The position numbers and the translations under genes are program-made. A stretch of DNA of 64,000 nt from Parasponia andersonii. Taxonomy: Eukaryota; Streptophyta; Magnoliopsida; Rosales; Cannabaceae. Numbering within the stretch: the stretch's first letter is position 1; every line of letters starts with the position of its first letter. Location: the NCBI GenBank assembly GCA_002914805.1, contig JXTB01000321.1:111999-175998 (forward strand). Reading direction: 5' to 3'. Of the stretch, positions 60,600 through 64,000 are shown one piece after another. The notes beneath the pieces were generated by a model. That model was not told the DNA's origin and did no database searches. It saw nothing but the letters and a program-made list of their open reading frames with translations.

Positions 60600-61760
60600 C
60601 GCTCGATATGGTTTTTGAATTACCACAAGGCATCTTCATGCTCCTAGCTGGTCTCGGTTTCGAGCAAATTCTTCCATTTAACTAAGTATTCCCGATAATT
60701 AGGAATACCATCGAATCAAGCGATCAGCCAAAATGCACTCTACCTCTTTGTCAAAAGAGGCTACCACCGCAGTAGGAGCCTTTGTGGATTCGCCCCTTGA
60801 AGGATCTTCCTCATCTCCGTGGTAGGGTTTTAACATGCTAACATGGAAGACAGAGAAAATTTTTAACTTTTGATAGGGAGTTGAAGCTTATAGGAGACCT
60901 TACCTACATACTTGAGTATCGGAAATGGATCCTCGTATTTGCACACCAGCCCTTTATGCACCTTCCTTAAGGTTTTGAATTATTGGGGCAACAACTTGAC
61001 AAGGACTAAATCCCCCTCTTAATACTCAACGTGCCTCCTATTTTTGTCGGCCTACTTCTTCATTCTTTTAGAAGTTTTGTTTAAGTAGGCCCTAGCCAAC
61101 TCTGCTTGTTCATGTCATGCCTTAGCAAATTTGAATGTTGCAGGACTCTTCCTACTGTAACTTGTCGCTAAGGCATGTGTGGTCATAGGTTGTTGACCCA
61201 CGGCTATCTCGAAGGGACTCTTGCCCGTTGACTCGCTCTTCTAGAGGTTAAAGGAGAATTGGGCTACATCAAGTAATTTTGCTCAATCTTTTTAATTGGC
61301 ACTCACAAAGTGCCTTAAATATAGCTCCAGCAAGGCATCCACTCTTTCCGTCTGGCTATCGCTTTAAGGGTAAAAGCAAGTAGAAAAGTTCAAGTCTGAA
61401 TCCATCAACTTGAACAATTCTGTCCAAAACCTTCCAGTGAATCAGGGATCACGATCACTTACGATATTTGATGGACTCCTCAAAGCTTCACGACATGCTT
61501 TATAAAGAGCCGCGCGGTCTCATCGGTGGGATAATCAGATGAAGTAGGTATAAAGGTGGCATACTTGCTGAAGCGATCAACTACCACTATAATGTTGCCA
61601 AAGCCCTTTGACTTAGGCAGGCTAGTTATAAAATCCATGGAAACACTCTCCCATGACCTCACAGGAATAGGGAGAGGTTCCAATAATCTATCTGGTGATT
61701 GTTGTTCCACCTTGTCTTGTTGGCACACAAGAAAAGTTCGTACATAGGTCTCGACATCAT
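60600..61760 (-). pseudogene. Integrase core, C terminus and chromodomain relic
   Basis: 61728-61480 holds CQQDKVEQQSPDRLLEPLPI, SWESVSMDFITSLPKSKGFG and VVVDRFSKYATFIP, the start of the DDE core. Further frames to about 60850 cover the core end and the GDLVLVKLLPQ-type C-terminal domain, and the chromodomain follows near 60760-60620. Stops and shifts break the frame in several places, for example after 61480. Confidence 0.8.
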
Positions 61761-61767
61761 CCCTCAG

Positions 61768-63472
61768 TTAAGGCCAATAGTAGATAGATTTAATAAGAGT
61801 GAGAGTGCGTTTCTGATCTGGATGACCAGCCCACAAGGAGTCGTAGCACTCTTTGATAAGCTCTTTTCTTAAGTTCTCCCACTTAGGCACATAGATTCGA
61901 TTGCCTTTGGCATAAAGAAGTCCGTTGTTTAGCCAAAAATGTCTCGTCTTTTCTTCCATTACTAGGGGCATCAAGCTCTTTGCAAGAATATCGTGTTCCA
62001 GTCCTTCCTTGATTTTCTCTATTAATATGCTATCGGGCCTGCTTAAGGCAGCCAGCTCCGCCTTTCTGCTTAGGGTATCTGCCACCACATTGGCCTTCCC
62101 AGGCTTGTATTCAAGCTTTTAATATTCTGCTAAGAAGTCTTGCCACTGAGCTTACTTGGGACTCAACTTTTTCTGAGTTTGAAAGTAGCTTGTGGCTACA
62201 TTGTCAGTCATGATCATGAAGTGTACCCAACAAGTAGTGTCGCCACACCCTTAGGCAATTTTTTTCTTGCACCGTGTAGCGTCTCTCGGTGTCATTGAAC
62301 TTGCGACTTTCATAAGTAATTGGACGCCCTTCTTGCATTAGTACTCCGCCAATAGCAAAGTTAGAGGCATCCGTATATAGTTCATATGCCTTTGAGTGAT
62401 CGGGTAAGCTAAGAATTGGGTCTACGCTTACTGCTCTCTTCAAGTCTTCGAATGGAACTTGACACTCAAGTATCCATTTCCAAAACTTATTCTTCTTAAG
62501 CAGGTTAGTAAGTGGCATTGCTCTTGCTAAGTAGGACTTGATGAACTGCCTATAATAATTCACAAGTCTGAGGAAGGATCTTAACTCTGGCACCTTCGTA
62601 GGGGATTCCCACTCTTGGATGGCTTGTATCTTGGCTTCATCCATTAGAAGTGTTCCATCTTTTATCTTATGTCCTAAGAATATCACTTCCTCTTGGGCGA
62701 AAGTGCATTTCTTCTTCTTGATAAATAGTTGGTTTTCCCTCAAGATTTCGAACACCTTCCTCAAATGTTCTAGGTGCTCTTCTATAGTCTTGCTATAGAT
62801 AACTATATCATCAAGATAGACTACCATGAACTGATCGAGATAGGGATGGAATAACTTATTCATGAGGGTGCAAAAGGTTGTAGGTACAATGGTAAGACTA
62901 AATGGCATGATTAAGAATTCATAAGCACCATACCTTGTCACGCACGTGGTCTTGGACTCATCCCCCTCTGCTATGCGCACTTGGTAGTACCCTGAGCATA
63001 GATTAAGCTGTGAGAAATATCTAGCATTCTTAAGTTGATCGAACAAGTCAGTAATAAGCAAGATGGGGTACTTGTTCTTTACCGTCACCTTATTAAGAGC
63101 CCGGTAATCAATGCATATCCTTAGTGAGCCATCTTTCTTTTTCTGGAACAACACCAGGGCACTGAAAGGAGCTTTAGAGGGCCTGATGAAATCCGTATCA
63201 AGCAACTCCTTTAGTTGTTTCCAGAGTTTCGCTAACTTCAGAGGAGCCATTCGATAGGGACTCATTGCAAGTGGCCCCGTGCCTAGCTCAAGCTCGATTT
63301 TATGATCCATCTCCCTCCTAGGTAAAAGTTTCTTGGGCAGGGCGTCAGGCATCACATCTTGGAAATCATCCAAGATAATTTGTACCTCCATGGGCAGGTT
63401 AACTTGAGGTTCCAGCTCTCCATCATCGTGCTCCTTTAGGATGGCTAAGTAACTCTCCTCCTCTCTTCTCAT
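61768..63472 (-). pseudogene. Reverse transcriptase, RNase H and integrase zinc-finger region
   Basis: The 422-codon frame 63472-62204 contains reverse transcriptase with SLRICIDYRALNKVTVKNKY, the active site VVYLDDIVIYS (about 62825) and FLGHKIKDG, followed by RNase H with YELYTDASNFAIGG. One conserved stretch reads SLTIVPTTFCTLMN where GLTNAPATFCTLMN is usual, a sign of decay. After a break near the RNase H middle, 62088-61768 resumes with VADTLSRKAELAA and an integrase His/Cys finger (CYDSLWAGHPDQKRTL). The long open RT suggests a fairly recent loss of function. Confidence 0.85.
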
Positions 63473-63499
63473 GCCATTCTTGAATTGAAGTGCAGAGAG

Positions 63500-64000
63500 T
63501 ATTTTATTTCATGCTTTTGTGAACCGCTCCATTGGTACCACACAAGTTTTTTCACCATCCATGATGCATATAGAGTTGGCAAAAAGAACAGAGAATGCCC
63601 GCACTACATCAAGGAATTTCAAATCAAGCACTACTGCAAAATCATCCATTGACACCACTGATAAGTCGATTTGGACAGCTCATGCACCTAGGTTAGCCTT
63701 AATATCATGAGTAACCCCATGGATACGGTGTGCTACTGAGTTCACTGCCTTGAGGGAGCCTCCTCCATTGGACACCGTTAAGCACAACCGCCTAGCTTCC
63801 TCAATAAAAGCGAAGTTATAAGATTTACCCGTGTCAACCAAGGCTTTAGTGGCTTTGCCATTGATTGTTGCATCCATAAAAAGTAGGCCCTTAGCTTGTG
63901 ACATAGGGGCCGATCGCAAGGCATTTAGGAGTTACAAGGAACCAACATGTGCACCACCATCTTCTCTATCACCTCCTTCTTGACTTAGTTCGGAGGCAAT
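63500..64000 (-). pseudogene. Protease end and gag-protease junction (runs off the window)
   Basis: 63919-63680 encodes the protease with KALVDTGKSYNF, where the family norm is DTGASHNF, then SNGGGSLKAVNS. A stop near 63680 is followed by DLSVVSMDDFAVVLDL and an FANSICIMDGEKTC stretch leading into RT. Upstream (63920-64000) is the tail of the zinc-knuckle linker. Confidence 0.75.

Larger units (their letters stand above)
59893..64000 (-). mobile_element. Chromovirus (Ty3/gypsy) inserted in exon 1 of RDR1 copy C, truncated by window edge
   Basis: The 3' LTR (60548-59893) abuts the RDR1 exon remnant. Going upstream on the minus strand come chromodomain, integrase, RNase H, reverse transcriptase and protease, the normal chromovirus order. 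gag, primer site and 5' LTR lie beyond 64000. LTR and coding regions match the nested element at 13775-17536, so both belong to one family. This copy retains the whole pol region but with several stops and shifts. Confidence 0.9.

Noticed and set aside
62204-63472. Possible endogenous pararetrovirus from the long RT frame
   Set aside because: RT is followed by integrase and a chromodomain and bounded by an LTR with a polypurine tract, which identifies a Ty3/gypsy chromovirus.

Overview
The window is repeat-rich, AT-rich plant nuclear DNA, most likely from a eudicot. It holds a tandem family of RNA-dependent RNA polymerase 1 (RDR1) genes on the minus strand, separated and broken by layers of LTR retrotransposons and MITEs. 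The plant assignment rests on the RDR1 proteins (N-terminal RRM-like region, RdRP core, DLDGD active site), plant GT-AG introns, Ty1/copia, chromovirus, Tat-type and Athila-type elements, and plant-style MITEs. I saw no tRNA, rRNA or CRISPR array. There is one 38-base assembly gap (35421-35458).

Layout. 1-9090: RDR1 copy A (CDS 1521-6035, four coding exons, 5'UTR intron, TATA box, TGACG-type promoter motifs). 9091-11048: no gene, possible LTR debris. 11049-21658: an old Ty1/copia element with 1.4-1.5 kb LTRs, interrupted by a younger chromovirus (13775-17536) that is itself a deletion/inversion derivative. 22553-23003: two side-by-side MITEs. 23030-34690: RDR1 copy B (CDS 23321-31719), apparently intact although its first intron holds about 3.8 kb of nested LTR-like insertions, one with a perfect 5-bp target duplication. 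34691-39520: mostly non-genic, with a Tat-type integrase relic. 39524-52002: Athila-type elements on the minus strand with three LTRs and a protease joined almost directly to the integrase C terminus. 52005-59892: RDR1 copy C, a pseudogene cut by a 204-bp insertion, a Ty1/copia element and, in exon 1, a chromovirus. 59893-64000: that chromovirus, same family as the 13775 element, running off the right edge.

How it fits together. Copies A and B share exon positions and phases, 5'UTR introns, TATA boxes and roughly 1.9 kb of upstream sequence, so the duplicated unit carried gene plus promoter. Both encode full-length proteins (1118 and 1127 aa by my splicing). RDR1 makes double-stranded RNA for siRNA amplification and antiviral defence and is salicylate-inducible in several plants; the shared TGACG motifs fit that, but induction here is inference. 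Copy C has stop codons, an NLDGD active site and a transposon in exon 1. I found no clearly new biological system. The most unusual things are the RDR1 array itself, the chromovirus with an internally inverted RNase H segment, and the chromovirus LTR pointing into the RDR1 pseudogene in sense.
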